Source: Streptomyces lomondensis (GTDB lineage Bacteria; Actinomycetota; Actinomycetes; Streptomycetales; Streptomycetaceae). Taken from it: a stretch of DNA of 64,000 bases. Each line of letters opens with the position of its first letter. Position 1 is the first letter of the stretch. The stretch spans positions 1-64,000 of the forward strand of contig NZ_BMWC01000019.1 in assembly GCF_014651035.1 (NCBI RefSeq). Reading direction: 5' to 3'. Made by a program: the position numbers and the translations under genes. The notes under the pieces were generated by a model. It saw only the letters and a list, made by a program, of their open reading frames with translations, was not told the DNA's origin and did not search any database. This document shows positions 26,231-34,729 of this stretch, piece after piece.

Positions 26231-27677
26231 TCAGACGCGGTAGCGCCGCAGCGCCGGTACGGCCGCGGCCAGGACCAGCATCACGGCGACGACCAGCAGT
26301 CCGCCGCCCGCGACGGCGGTGCGGGGGCCGAAGGCGGAGCCCGCGGTGCCGTGCAGCACGTCGGCGAGGCGCGGGCCGCCCGCCACGACGACGGTGAAGA
26401 CGCCCTGCATGCGCCCGTGCATCTCGTCGGTGGCGGCGGACAGCAGGATCGCCCCGCGGAAGACCATGGAGACCATGTCGGCCACCCCGGCGACGGCGAG
26501 GAACGCCACCGCGACCCACAGGCTGCGGCTCAGCCCGAAGCCGGTGATGGCCACGCCCCAGACGACGACCGCCCCGATGACCATCCAGCCGTGCCGCCGG
26601 GCCCGGGAGAAGGTGCCGGAGAACAGCCCGCCGAGCACGGCGCCGATGGGGATCGCCGCGAACAGCAGGCCCAGCTGGGGCCCTTCTGATGGATCTCCGT
26701 GGGAGAAGGAGCGGCGTTCGGTGCGTGCGATCGGCGTGCGGGGCGGAGGGTCATGTGGCGGAGCCACCTGGCCCTTCGCGCCGTGCGGTGAGCGTGCGTG
26801 CCGGGCGTCGCGACGCCGCGGAGATCCATCAGAAGGGCCCCGGTCCCTCGCCGTACGGCGCGTAGGTCTGGGCGGCGAGCTGCGGGAACAGGGCGCGGGG
26901 CATGCCGAGGACCATGGCGACGATGTCGGCGAGGAAGGACAGCAGCAGCACCGTGTGCCCGGAGATGTAGCGGAAGCCCGCGGCGATCTCCTTCACTCCC
27001 GCGCGCCGCTTCGCCGTGCCGGCCAGGGGCGGCAGCCGGTACACGGCCCACACCGTGACGCACAGGGCCAGGGCGTCGATGAGGTACAGCTCGGGCAGGC
27101 CGATGACGGGGATGAGGGCGCCGGCGAGCAGGGGACCGGCGACCTGGCCGGTCTGCATGACGGTCGAGCCCAGGGCGTTGGCCGCGGGCAGTTCGTCCTC
27201 GGGGACCAGCCGGGCGATGGAGGCGTTGCGGGCGGGCGCGTTCAGGCCCCAGAAGGCCTGCTGCACCGCGAGCAGCAGCATGAGCGCGGCCACCGACTCC
27301 AGGCCGGCGAAGGCCTGGAGCCAGAACAGCACCGACGTGACGGCGATGCCGCTGTTGGTGATCAGCAGCAGCTTGCGCCGGTCCATGGTGTCGGCGACCG
27401 CCCCGCCCCACAGCGCGAACACGATGAGGGGCACGAGGCCCGCCATGCTCGCCGCGCCCACCCACGCCGAGGAGCCCGTGAGGTCGTAGATCTGCTTGGG
27501 CACGGCGACGGCGGTGAGCTGGCTGCCGACCGCCGTGACGATGGTCGAGACCCACAGCCGGCGGTAGGCGGGGCGGCGCAGGGGGCGGGTGTCCATGGCC
27601 CATCGGCGCCGGCCGCGCCGCCGGGGCGTCTCCGGCCCGGGGTCCCGCTCTTCGGTTCTGCTCTCGCTCGTGTCCAC
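26231..27677 (-). pseudogene. MFS transporter gene interrupted by a small inverted-repeat element
   Basis: The 5' part (27677 down to 26829) encodes 282 residues with six to seven helices (LWVSTIVTAVGSQLTAVAV, GGAVADTMDRRKLLLI, IARLVPEDELPAANALGST), an EmrB/enterobactin-exporter-like MFS protein. It stops at a TGA inside the inserted element. The 3' part (26231-26680) encodes the remaining helices from QLGLLFAAIPIGAVLGGLF onward. Removing the 151-bp element and one copy of GGGCCC joins the parts in frame to a normal 429-residue transporter. The element carries a GTG (26767) with GAAGGG upstream from which the C-terminal half could be translated separately. Start is GTG 27677 with GAGGAAG upstream. 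Confidence 0.88.
26678..26840. mobile_element. Non-autonomous MITE-like element (151 bp) with 6-bp target duplication
   Basis: TTCTGATGGATCTCCG (26684-26699) and CGGAGATCCATCAGAA (26819-26834) are perfect 16-bp terminal inverted repeats. GGGCCC flanks both sides (26678-26683 and 26835-26840) and is read as the target-site duplication; being a palindrome it also extends the inverted repeat. The interior is too short for a transposase. The disrupted gene returns to frame when the element and one duplication copy are removed. The parental insertion sequence is not in the window and I cannot name it. Confidence 0.85.
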
Positions 27678-27757
27678 GCGCCGCTTCCTCGATGCTCGCT
27701 ACATCTTTCGGGCGGGGATCACTATCGCACCAGCCGCCGCTGGCTCGGCGGCCGGTC

Positions 27758-28375
27758 TCAGCTTCCGGCGATGAGCAGGGCACCGAGCACGATCATGGTG
27801 GCGGCGACCAGGCCGTCCAGGACGCGCCAGGCGGCGGGGTTGGCGAGGAACCGGCCGAGCAGGCGGGCGCCGAACCCGAGGGCGGTGAACCAGCACAGGC
27901 TGGCCAGCACGGCGCCGAGGCCGAACGTCCAGCGCAGCGGGCCGTGGTCGGCCGCGACGGACCCGAGCAGGAACACGGTGTCGAGGTAGACGTGCGGGTT
28001 GAGCCACGTCATCGCCAGGCAGGTGAGGACGGCCCGGCGCACCGATCCGGCCGCCTCCCCCTCCGCCCGCAGCGCACCGCCGTCCGGCCGGAACACCCGG
28101 CGGGCGGCCAGGGCGCCGTAGCCGAGCAGGAACGCGCCGCCGATCCAGCCGACCGCCGTCAGCGCGCCCGGCCAGGTCACCACCACCGCGCCGACGCCGC
28201 CGACCCCGAGCGCGATGAGCAGGGCGTCGGACAGGGCGCAGATGCCGACGACGGCGAGGACGGCCTGGCGGCGGACCCCCTGGCGCAGGACGAAGGCGTT
28301 CTGGGCGCCGATGGCGACGATGAGGGAGAGGCCGGTGCCGAAACCCGCGGCCGCGGCGGTGAAGGAGCTGGTCAT
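27758..28375 (-). CDS. LysE/ArgO family amino acid exporter
   Basis: A 205-residue membrane protein with about six helices: GTGLSLIVAIGAQNAFVLRQG (family signature), VVGICALSDALLIALGVGGV, AVGWIGGAFLLGYGALAARR, CLAMTWLNPHVYLDTVFLLG, ASLCWFTALGFGARLL and DGLVAATMIVLGALLI. LysE and ArgO export excess lysine or arginine. It is divergent from the ArgP/LysG-type regulator gene across 69 bases, the classical arrangement in which the regulator activates the exporter when the amino acid is in excess. Confidence 0.93.
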   Translation of the reverse strand: MTSSFTAAAAGFGTGLSLIVAIGAQNAFVLRQGVRRQAVLAVVGICALSDALLIALGVGGVGAVVVTWPGALTAVGWIGGAFLLGYGALAARRVFRPDGGALRAEGEAAGSVRRAVLTCLAMTWLNPHVYLDTVFLLGSVAADHGPLRWTFGLGAVLASLCWFTALGFGARLLGRFLANPAAWRVLDGLVAATMIVLGALLIAGS

Positions 28376-28444
28376 GGCCTTGACGCTACGGACGGACGCC
28401 TCTCGCGTACAGCTAAGGATTCTTACGTATCATTAGCCGGCGTG
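28376..28444. promoter_or_regulatory. Divergent lysE/argP control region
   Basis: The 69-base gap is AT-rich for this genome. It contains GCTAA at 28415-28419 and TTAGC at 28433-28437, with an inner TAAG-gatt-CTTA, a dyad of the size bound by LysR-type regulators. Both promoters must overlap here. Confidence 0.5.
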
Positions 28445-29344
28445 ATGATGACGGATCTTCCGCTGGACCAGGTGCGGACCCTGCTCGCGGTGGTGGACGA
28501 GGGGACGTTCGACGCGGCGGCGGCCGCCCTGCACGTGACGCCGTCGGCGGTCAGCCAGCGGGTGAAGGCGCTGGAGCAGCGCACGGGGCGGGTCCTGCTG
28601 CTGCGCACCAAGCCGGTGCGGCCGACGGAGTCGGGCGAGGTGCTGGTGCGGCTGGCCCGCCAGGTGGCGCGGCTGGAGCACGACGCGTACGCGGAACTCG
28701 GCCTGAGCGGCACCGGCGAGCCGACGCGGGTGTCGGTGGCGGTGAACGCGGACTCGCTGGCGACGTGGTTCCTCCCAGTGCTTACTCGGGTGCCTCCGGA
28801 GCTGCGGCTCTGCTTCGAGCTGCGCCGCGAGGACGAGGACCACACGGCGGCGCTGCTGCGGGAGGGCGTGGTGATGGCGGCCGTGACCTCGTCCCCGGAT
28901 CCCGTGCCGGGTTGTTCCGTGCGGGCCCTCGGCCGGATGCGCTACCTCCCGGTGGCCACGCCGGACTTCGCCGCGCGCCGGCTCGGCGGTCCTCTGGAGG
29001 AGGTGCTGCCCGACGCGCCCGTGGTGGCCTTCGACCGGCGGGACGACTTCCAGGACGGCTTCGTCCGCCGCCTCACCCGGGGGCGGAGCAACGCGAGCGC
29101 GCTGCGGCACTACGTGCCGACCTCGGAGGGGTTCGTCGAGGCCGTCGCCGCCGGACTGGGCTGGGGCCTGGTGCCCGAGGCCCAGGCGGGCCCCCTGCTG
29201 CGCGACGGCCGCCTCGTGCCGCTCGCCGGGGGACGGGTGACCGACGTGCCGCTGTACTGGCAGCAGTGGAAGCTCGACTCCCCCGCGCTGAAGCACGTGG
29301 CACAGGCGGTGACGGCGACCGCCGCGGAGGCGCTACGGCCCTGA
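28445..29344 (+). CDS. argP: ArgP/LysG-type LysR regulator
   Basis: A 299-residue LysR-type regulator. N-terminal winged HTH: LLAVVDEGTFDAAAAALHVTPSAVSQRVKALE (written here only as a span, residues 11-42), followed by an effector domain (RVSVAVNADSLATWFLPVL, VTSSPDPVPGCSVRALG) characteristic of the ArgP/IciA/LysG subgroup that senses lysine or arginine. No ribosome binding site is evident; GTG 28442, ATG 28445 and ATG 28448 are all possible and the transcript may be nearly leaderless. It is divergent from the LysE-type gene, which is its expected target. Confidence 0.88.
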   Translation: MMTDLPLDQVRTLLAVVDEGTFDAAAAALHVTPSAVSQRVKALEQRTGRVLLLRTKPVRPTESGEVLVRLARQVARLEHDAYAELGLSGTGEPTRVSVAVNADSLATWFLPVLTRVPPELRLCFELRREDEDHTAALLREGVVMAAVTSSPDPVPGCSVRALGRMRYLPVATPDFAARRLGGPLEEVLPDAPVVAFDRRDDFQDGFVRRLTRGRSNASALRHYVPTSEGFVEAVAAGLGWGLVPEAQAGPLLRDGRLVPLAGGRVTDVPLYWQQWKLDSPALKHVAQAVTATAAEALRP

Positions 29345-29519
29345 CGCCCTGGCCCCGGCCGCGTCCAGCCGGGCCGCCGCGCCGTCCATGGCCCGTGGGG
29401 CCTGCCCCAGCAGTGAGCGCTTCTCCGGCAAGGCGCTGTTTCACCACGCATCGACAGGTGACCCGAAAGGGAGTAAGCATCCGAAAGAACACGTTTCTAC
29501 TGCGATGCAGGTGACTTCG

Positions 29520-29771
29520 ATGGACAACTGGCGAGACCACGCTGCCTGCCGGCACGAGGACCCCGAGCTCTTCTTCCCGATCGGCACCTCCGGCCCGGCC
29601 CTCTTCCAGACGGAAAAGGCCAAGGCGGTGTGCCGGCGCTGCCCGGTCCAGGACCAGTGCCTGGAATGGGCGCTGGACACCGGGCAGTCCATCGGCGTCT
29701 GGGGCGGGACCAGCGAGACGGAACGGCGTGCCCTGAAGCGGCGCACGGCCGCCCGCCGCCGCTCCGGCTGA
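29520..29771 (+). CDS. WhiB-like (Wbl) iron-sulfur regulator
   Basis: An 83-residue WhiB family protein: four cysteines in the pattern C-x29-C-x2-C-x5-C (from HAACRHED through VCRRCPVQDQC), which bind a [4Fe-4S] cluster, followed by the turn GVWGG and a basic C-terminus (RRALKRRTAARRRSG) for DNA contact. Wbl proteins bind region 4 of the principal sigma factor and control development or redox responses. ATG 29520 is preferred since AGGTGA lies 5 bases upstream; ATG 29505 would add five residues. It ends at a strong terminator. Confidence 0.93.
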   Translation: MDNWRDHAACRHEDPELFFPIGTSGPALFQTEKAKAVCRRCPVQDQCLEWALDTGQSIGVWGGTSETERRALKRRTAARRRSG

Positions 29772-29786
29772 CAGCGGCCCGCCGTG

Positions 29787-29828
29787 CCCTGGGGGTTCAG
29801 CTGCGACGCAGCGTCCCCCAGGGTTTTT
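29787..29828 (+). terminator. Intrinsic terminator of the wbl gene
   Basis: CCCTGGGGG (29787-29795) pairs with CCCCCAGGG (29815-29823) and is followed by TTTTT (29824-29828). It overlaps the last codons of the convergent DUF6098 gene, so the terminator sequence is also coding on the other strand. Confidence 0.85.
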
Positions 29829-30240
29829 CCTGCCGGGCCACCTCCGTCTTCGCCTCGTCGATCACCTGCTGGTCGATCCAGCACATCGGCCGGGCGTCGG
29901 TGACCAGCGGTTCGTTGTCGGGCCCGCGTGCCGTCTCCTTGCCCGCCAGCACCCAGGGACGGACGCCGGGCCCCTTCTCGTGCGGCAGATGCGCGTAGTC
30001 GTGCAGGCGGCGTGCCACCCACACCCGGCCGGGCCGGTCCTCCCACCACTCCTCGACGTCGAGCGGGTTGGCGGACAGGCCCGGCATGGACACGCCCGTC
30101 AGATCGTCGGTGCTGGACACGTCGCGGAGATCGGTCGCCGGGCCGCGGGACCAGCGGACGTACAGGCCCTGGTGCCGCTCGACCAGCTCGGTGAGTTCGG
30201 CGAGTGTGCGCACGACCGGCAGGTCGTCCGATCCACTCAT
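29797..30240 (-). CDS. DUF6098 family protein
   Basis: A 147-residue soluble protein with VRTLAELTELVERHQGLYVRW at the start and NPLDVEEWWEDRPGRVWVAR in the middle, the pattern of actinobacterial DUF6098 proteins. Function unknown. The ATG at 30240 follows GGAGGAGG with 8-base spacing. Its 3' end forms the stem of the terminator of the convergent wbl gene. Confidence 0.82.
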   Translation of the reverse strand: MSGSDDLPVVRTLAELTELVERHQGLYVRWSRGPATDLRDVSSTDDLTGVSMPGLSANPLDVEEWWEDRPGRVWVARRLHDYAHLPHEKGPGVRPWVLAGKETARGPDNEPLVTDARPMCWIDQQVIDEAKTEVARQEKPWGTLRRS

Positions 30241-30385
30241 GTCGTGACCTCCTCCCTCGACGCCGTCAGGCGGACGGAGTACCCCGCCCGGCGCGAGCGG
30301 AATCGGCCGTTCGGCACGACGCGCTGTCGGCCACGGCCGGGGTTACGCTCGCGGCAGATCCGTCCGCCGCCGAAGGGGGTCGTCC

Positions 30386-30736
30386 ATGAGCGTGCGCGTC
30401 CGCCGTGTCTACGAGCCGCCCGAGCAGCGGGACGGGGCGCGGGTCCTGGTCGACCGGCTGTGGCCGCGCGGGCTGGCGAAGGACGCCGCGCGCGTGGACG
30501 AGTGGCCGAAGGCGCTCACCCCGTCGACGGAGCTGCGCCGCTGGTACCACGCGGGTGAGGGCTCGTACGAGGAGTTCGCCGGGCGGTACGAGGCGGAGCT
30601 CGCCGCCGGCGGGGCGGCCGAGGCCCTCGACCGGGTGCGGGACCTGGCCCGCGAGGGCGACGTGACCCTGCTGACCGCGTCGAAGACGCCGGAGCGGAGT
30701 CACGCCGCGGTGCTGGCCCGCCTCCTCGAAGCGTGA
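30386..30736 (+). CDS. DUF488 family protein
   Basis: A 116-residue protein with the DUF488 hallmarks: VRRVYEPPEQRDGARVLVDRLWPRG (start region), VDEWPKALTPSTELRRWYH and VTLLTASKTPERSHAAVL. Members of this family are uncharacterised small proteins with conserved Arg, Trp and Lys residues. GAAGGGGG lies before the ATG. It converges with the FAD dehydrogenase gene. Confidence 0.9.
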   Translation: MSVRVRRVYEPPEQRDGARVLVDRLWPRGLAKDAARVDEWPKALTPSTELRRWYHAGEGSYEEFAGRYEAELAAGGAAEALDRVRDLAREGDVTLLTASKTPERSHAAVLARLLEA

Positions 30737-30758
30737 GGCGACGGGCCGTCCCGTACGG

Positions 30759-32432
30759 TCAGGCGGTCTGCTTCGCCGCCGCCCGGCCCGCCGCCCGGCC
30801 GGAGAAGAGGCAGCCGCCGAGGAAGGTGCCTTCCAGCGCGTTGTAGCCGTGGACGCCTCCCCCGCCGAATCCGGCGACCTCGCCGGCCGCGTACAGGCCC
30901 TCGACCGGTTTGCCGTCCGTCCCGAGGGCGCGGGAGTCGAGGTCGGTCTGGATGCCGCCGAGGGTCTTGCGGGTGAGGATGTGCAGCTTGACGCCGATCA
31001 GGGGGCCGGCCGCCGGGTCGAGGACGCGGTGCGGGGTGGCGACCCGGCCGAGGCGGTCGCCGATGTAGCGGCGGGCGTTGCGGATGCCCTGGACCTGGGC
31101 GTCCTTGGCGTAGGGGTTGGCGATCTGGAGGTCGCGGGCCTCGATCTGGCGCTTGATCACTGCCGCGTCGAGGAGCGGCTTGTCGGTCAGCTCGTTCATC
31201 TTCGCGACGAGCTGTTCGACGCTGGGCGCGGTGACGAAGTCGGCGCCCTTGCGCAGAAACGCGTCGACCGGTCCGGGCGCGCCCTTTCCGAGGATGCGCT
31301 CCTTGAGGAACCCGGTGCGGTCCTTGGCGGTGATGTCGGGGTTCTGCTCGGAGCCCGACAGGGCGAACTCCTTCTCGATGATCTTCTGCGTGAGGATGAA
31401 CCAGGAGTGGTCGTACCCGGCGATGTCCTCGGTGGTGCGCAGGTGCTTCAGGGTGCCCAGGGTGTCGTAGCCGGGGAGGTACGGCCCGGGCAGGCGGCGG
31501 CCGAGGGCGTCGAACCACAGGGAGGAGGGGCCGGGCAGGATGCGGATGCCGTGGCCGGGCCAGATCGGGTCCCAGTTCTGCAGGCCCTCGGTGTAGTGCC
31601 ACATGCGGTCCCGGTTGACCAGCCGTACGCCCGCCTCGGCGCTGATGTCGAGCATCCGCCCGTCGACGTAGGCGGGTACGCCCGTCACCATCTCGTTCGG
31701 CGGCGTGCCGAGGCGCTCGGGCCAGTAGCGGCGGACGATGTCGTGGTTGGCGCCGATGCCGCCGCTGGTGACGATGACGGCCTGGGCGGTGAGTTCGAAC
31801 TCGCCGACCGGGTCGCGGTTGGAGGCGACGCCGCGGGGCGAGGTGTCCTCGGCGAGGACCGTGCCGCGCACGCCCCGGGCGGTGCCGCCCTCGACGACGA
31901 GCGCGTCGACGCGGTGGCGGTGGTGGAAGGTGAGCAGGCCGTCGCGGGCGGCCTGCTCGGCGTATCGGACGAAGGGTTCCACGACGCCGGTGCCGGTGCC
32001 CCAGGCGATGTGGAAGCGGGGCACGGTGTTGCCGTGCCCGTGCGCGGTGAGGTCGCCGCGCTCGGCCCAGCCGACGGTGGGCAGGAACGTGATGCCGTGG
32101 CCGTCGAGCCAGGACCGCTTCTCCCCCGCGGCGAACTCGACGTAGGCGCGCGCCCAGCGCACGGCCCAGGAGTCCTCGTCGTCCAGGCGGTCGAAGCCCG
32201 CGCTGCCCCGCCAGTCGCTCCAGGCGAGGTCGAAGGAGTCCTTGATGCCCAGGCGGCGCTGCTCCGGCGAGCCGACGAGGAACAGCCCGCCGAAGGACCA
32301 GAAGGCCTGTCCGCCGAGGTTGGCGGCGTTCTCCTGGTCGACGAGGGCGACCCTCCTGCCCCTGCTGGTCAGTTCGTGTGCCGCGACCAGGCCGGCCAGG
32401 CCCGCTCCGACGACGATGACGTCGGCATCCAT
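30759..32432 (-). CDS. FAD-binding dehydrogenase (3-ketosteroid dehydrogenase/fumarate reductase-like)
   Basis: A 557-residue flavoprotein: N-terminal Rossmann motif DVIVVGAGLAGLVAAHELTS followed by RRVALVDQENAANLGGQAFWSFGG, internal AVIVTSGGIGAN and C-terminal GLYAAGEVAGFGGGGVHGYNALEG, the FAD contact of the succinate dehydrogenase/KstD superfamily (COG3573-like). The substrate is unknown. It lies 16 bases downstream of the TetR gene on the same strand, so it is probably co-transcribed with and controlled by it. Confidence 0.88.
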   Translation of the reverse strand: MDADVIVVGAGLAGLVAAHELTSRGRRVALVDQENAANLGGQAFWSFGGLFLVGSPEQRRLGIKDSFDLAWSDWRGSAGFDRLDDEDSWAVRWARAYVEFAAGEKRSWLDGHGITFLPTVGWAERGDLTAHGHGNTVPRFHIAWGTGTGVVEPFVRYAEQAARDGLLTFHHRHRVDALVVEGGTARGVRGTVLAEDTSPRGVASNRDPVGEFELTAQAVIVTSGGIGANHDIVRRYWPERLGTPPNEMVTGVPAYVDGRMLDISAEAGVRLVNRDRMWHYTEGLQNWDPIWPGHGIRILPGPSSLWFDALGRRLPGPYLPGYDTLGTLKHLRTTEDIAGYDHSWFILTQKIIEKEFALSGSEQNPDITAKDRTGFLKERILGKGAPGPVDAFLRKGADFVTAPSVEQLVAKMNELTDKPLLDAAVIKRQIEARDLQIANPYAKDAQVQGIRNARRYIGDRLGRVATPHRVLDPAAGPLIGVKLHILTRKTLGGIQTDLDSRALGTDGKPVEGLYAAGEVAGFGGGGVHGYNALEGTFLGGCLFSGRAAGRAAAKQTA

Positions 32433-32448
32433 GCGACCGTTCCCTTCT

Positions 32449-33084
32449 TCAGTTACGCGTGTCTTCGAGGGTGCCGCTGCCGTCGGTCAGCAGGGCCGTG
32501 AGCAGTTGCTTCAGCCAGGCCCGGGCGTGCTCGACGTCCCGGTCCAGCAGCAGTTGCACGGTGACGCCGTCGTACGCCGCGACCACGGCATGGGCGGCGC
32601 CGTCGGTGTCGCCCAGGACGGCGGGCAGGGCGGTGTGCCCGCGGGCGCGGGCGAGCCGGTCGGCGATCGCCCGCCGCAGCCGGGCGCGGTGTTCGAGCAG
32701 GCTCCGCGCCACGTCGGGGTCGCGGGCGGCGTGCACGAGGAAGTCCGTCTTCACCAGGAGCCAGTCCCGGTCGAGCAGCAGCACCTCGGTGACGCGGTCC
32801 ACGGCGGCCGGCACGTCTAGGTCGGGGCCGTCGAGGGCGAGGGCCCCGGACACCTGCTCCGCGATCAGCTCGGCCCGTTCCTGGTAGAGGGCGAAGAACA
32901 GCTCGTCGAGGCTGGAGAAGTTGGAGTAGAAGGCGCCCCTGCTGTAGCCGGCGGCCTCGCACACCTCCTCGATCGAGACGTGCCCGAAGCCCTTGGCCGC
33001 GAACACGGCGAACGCCGCCTGGAGAAGGTTGGCGCGCGTGCGGACACGGCGCCTGGTCACGCGCCCGGTGGCTTCCTGATGCAC
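32449..33084 (-). CDS. TetR family repressor
   Basis: A 211-residue TetR regulator: HTH region TRANLLQAAFAVFAAKGFGH and VCEAAGYSRGAFYSNFSSLD (residues about 13-56), then a helical ligand domain. GTG 33084 is chosen because AAAGGGGG precedes it by 7 bases; the frame continues upstream but without start support. It probably represses its own operon with the FAD dehydrogenase, and perhaps the divergent AlkB-like gene, through the dyads at 33097-33137. Confidence 0.9.
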   Translation of the reverse strand: MHQEATGRVTRRRVRTRANLLQAAFAVFAAKGFGHVSIEEVCEAAGYSRGAFYSNFSSLDELFFALYQERAELIAEQVSGALALDGPDLDVPAAVDRVTEVLLLDRDWLLVKTDFLVHAARDPDVARSLLEHRARLRRAIADRLARARGHTALPAVLGDTDGAAHAVVAAYDGVTVQLLLDRDVEHARAWLKQLLTALLTDGSGTLEDTRN

Positions 33085-33096
33085 GGACAGACCCCC

Positions 33097-33137
33097 TTTC
33101 GATACACGACTGTATTCGATACAGCGATGTATCGAAA
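33097..33137. promoter_or_regulatory. Tandem TetR operator
   Basis: Two palindromes of the form ATACA-N4-TGTAT lie 17 bases apart: 33102-33115 (spacer cgac) and 33119-33132 (spacer gcga). The outer arms TTTCGATACA (33097-33106) and TGTATCGAAA (33128-33137) are exact inverted repeats. The site lies 12 bases upstream of the tetR start and 50 upstream of the AlkB-like gene, so a cooperative pair of TetR dimers could control both directions. Confidence 0.75.
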
Positions 33138-33186
33138 GGCATCCTCTCCATGGAACACACTTTCGATTAAGGGGTACGCTGAACGC

Positions 33187-33819
33187 ATGGCCAGGCATCA
33201 CCTCCAGGGCTCCCTCTTCGACCAGGCCGACGAGCTGCGCCTCGGCACGCTCGACGGGATCCGCCGCACCGACCTCGGGTTCGGCGCCTGGCTCGACGTG
33301 CTGCCCGGGTGGCTCAGCGGCTCCGACGAGCTGTTCGAACAGCTGGCCGCACAGGTGCCGTGGCGGGCGGAGCGGCGTCAGATGTACGACCACGTCGTCG
33401 ACGTGCCGCGGCTGCTCGCGTTCTACGGCGCCGGCGATGCGCTGCCGCATCCGGTGCTGGCCGAGGCGCGGGACGCGCTGAGCGCCCACTACGCCGGGGA
33501 GCTGGGCGAGCCGTTCACCACGGCCGGGCTGTGCTACTACCGCGACGGCCGGGACAGTGTGGCCTGGCACGGCGACCGGATCGGGCGGGGCGCGCGCGAG
33601 GACACCATGGTCGCCATCCTGTCCGTGGGGGCGCCCAGGGACCTGCTGCTGCGCCCGATGCGGGGCGGTCGCGACACGGTGCGTCGGCCCCTGGGCCACG
33701 GCGACCTGATCGTGATGGGCGGTTCCTGCCAGCGCACCTGGGAGCACTCGGTCCCCAAGAGCACGCGCGCGACGGGGCCCCGCATCAGCATCCAGTTCCG
33801 CCCGCACGGCGTGCAGTGA
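33187..33819 (+). CDS. AlkB-like Fe(II)/2-oxoglutarate dioxygenase
   Basis: A 210-residue member of the AlkB superfamily. The iron ligands are visible in VAWHGDRIG (H-x-D) and in TWEHSVPK (distal His); RISIQFRPHG supplies the 2-oxoglutarate arginine. AGLCYYRDGRDSVAWHGD and HGDLIVMGGSCQRTWEH match bacterial ALKBH2-like oxidative demethylases that repair alkylated DNA or RNA bases. ATG 33187 fits; an upstream ATG (33150) meets a stop after six codons. The ribosome binding site is weak. It is divergent from tetR across the tandem operator. Confidence 0.9.
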   Translation: MARHHLQGSLFDQADELRLGTLDGIRRTDLGFGAWLDVLPGWLSGSDELFEQLAAQVPWRAERRQMYDHVVDVPRLLAFYGAGDALPHPVLAEARDALSAHYAGELGEPFTTAGLCYYRDGRDSVAWHGDRIGRGAREDTMVAILSVGAPRDLLLRPMRGGRDTVRRPLGHGDLIVMGGSCQRTWEHSVPKSTRATGPRISIQFRPHGVQ

Positions 33820-33941
33820 GACACGCCCAACGGCCGTGCCGCGCCGGTCCGTTGATCCGGGCCCGGTGATTTCGCCACCCGCGGGGTCTGCTTTTCTTGT
33901 CCCGTCGGGCTGGGACCGGGACCTCACCATGCGGGGCGATC

Positions 33942-34688
33942 ATGCGGGCAGACATACACCACGTCGCGGACGGCACCTACCTGGTGCACGGATCCAACAC
34001 GAACTGGGTGATCCTCACGGAGGGGGACGCCGTCACGCTGGTCGACACCGGCTATCCCGGCGACCGGGAGCGGGTCCTCGCCTCGCTCGCGGAGGTGGGG
34101 AGCGCTCCGGAGGCCGTCGCGGCGGTGCTGATCACGCACGCGCACAACGACCACCTGGGCTCCGCCGAGTATCTGCGGGCCACGTACGGCACGCCCGTGT
34201 ACCTCCACGAGGCCGAAGTGCCGCACGCGCGGCGGGAGTTCCTGCACCAGGTGTCCGTCGGGACGGTGCTGCGCAACGGCTGGCGGCCGGGGGTGCTGCC
34301 GTGGGCGGTGCACGCGCTGCGCTCCGGCGGCACGGCCCACGTCCCCGTCACCGCCCCGGAGGCGTTCCCCGGTGACGGCGCCCTGGACCTGCCCGGGCGG
34401 CCCGTGCCGGTGCACACGCCGGGCCACACCGACGGGCACTGCGCCTACCACGTGCCGGGCACCGGCGTGCTGATCTCCGGCGACGCCCTGGTCAGCGGCC
34501 ACCCCACCTCCCGCGTCGAGGGGCCGCAGCTGCTGCCGGACATGTTCCACCGCGAGCGGTCCCGTGCCGTGGCCTCCCTGGACGTGCTCGCCGGACTGGA
34601 GGGCGATGTGCTGCTGCCCGGGCACGGCCCGGTGCACCGCGGTCCGGTGCGGGACGCCGCGGACCGGGCCCGGGAGCGCGCCCTTTAG
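33942..34688 (+). CDS. Metallo-beta-lactamase fold hydrolase
   Basis: A 248-residue MBL-fold protein. The metal site is complete: VLITHAHNDHLGSAEYL (H-x-H-x-D-H), a His in VHTPGHTDGHCAYHV, Asp in GVLISGDALVSGH and a final His in VLLPGHGPVHRGP. This is a glyoxalase II-like subgroup with unknown substrate. ATG 33942 matches the family start MRADIHHVADGTYLVHG; a longer open frame from 33897 has no support. The DUF4032 gene follows on the same strand after 41 bases. Confidence 0.88.
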   Translation: MRADIHHVADGTYLVHGSNTNWVILTEGDAVTLVDTGYPGDRERVLASLAEVGSAPEAVAAVLITHAHNDHLGSAEYLRATYGTPVYLHEAEVPHARREFLHQVSVGTVLRNGWRPGVLPWAVHALRSGGTAHVPVTAPEAFPGDGALDLPGRPVPVHTPGHTDGHCAYHVPGTGVLISGDALVSGHPTSRVEGPQLLPDMFHRERSRAVASLDVLAGLEGDVLLPGHGPVHRGPVRDAADRARERAL

Positions 34689-34729
34689 AGTGAGGCGACG
34701 ATCGGCGGCGAGACAAGGACACCCGGCGC

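Noticed and set aside
26690..26830. Small protein encoded by the element inside the MFS gene
   Set aside because: The 151-bp element has no complete open frame with protein features; it only donates a stop and a possible start.
33172..33177. GGGTAC upstream of the AlkB-like gene as a SigB promoter
   Set aside because: No GNNT element at 14-16 bases upstream.
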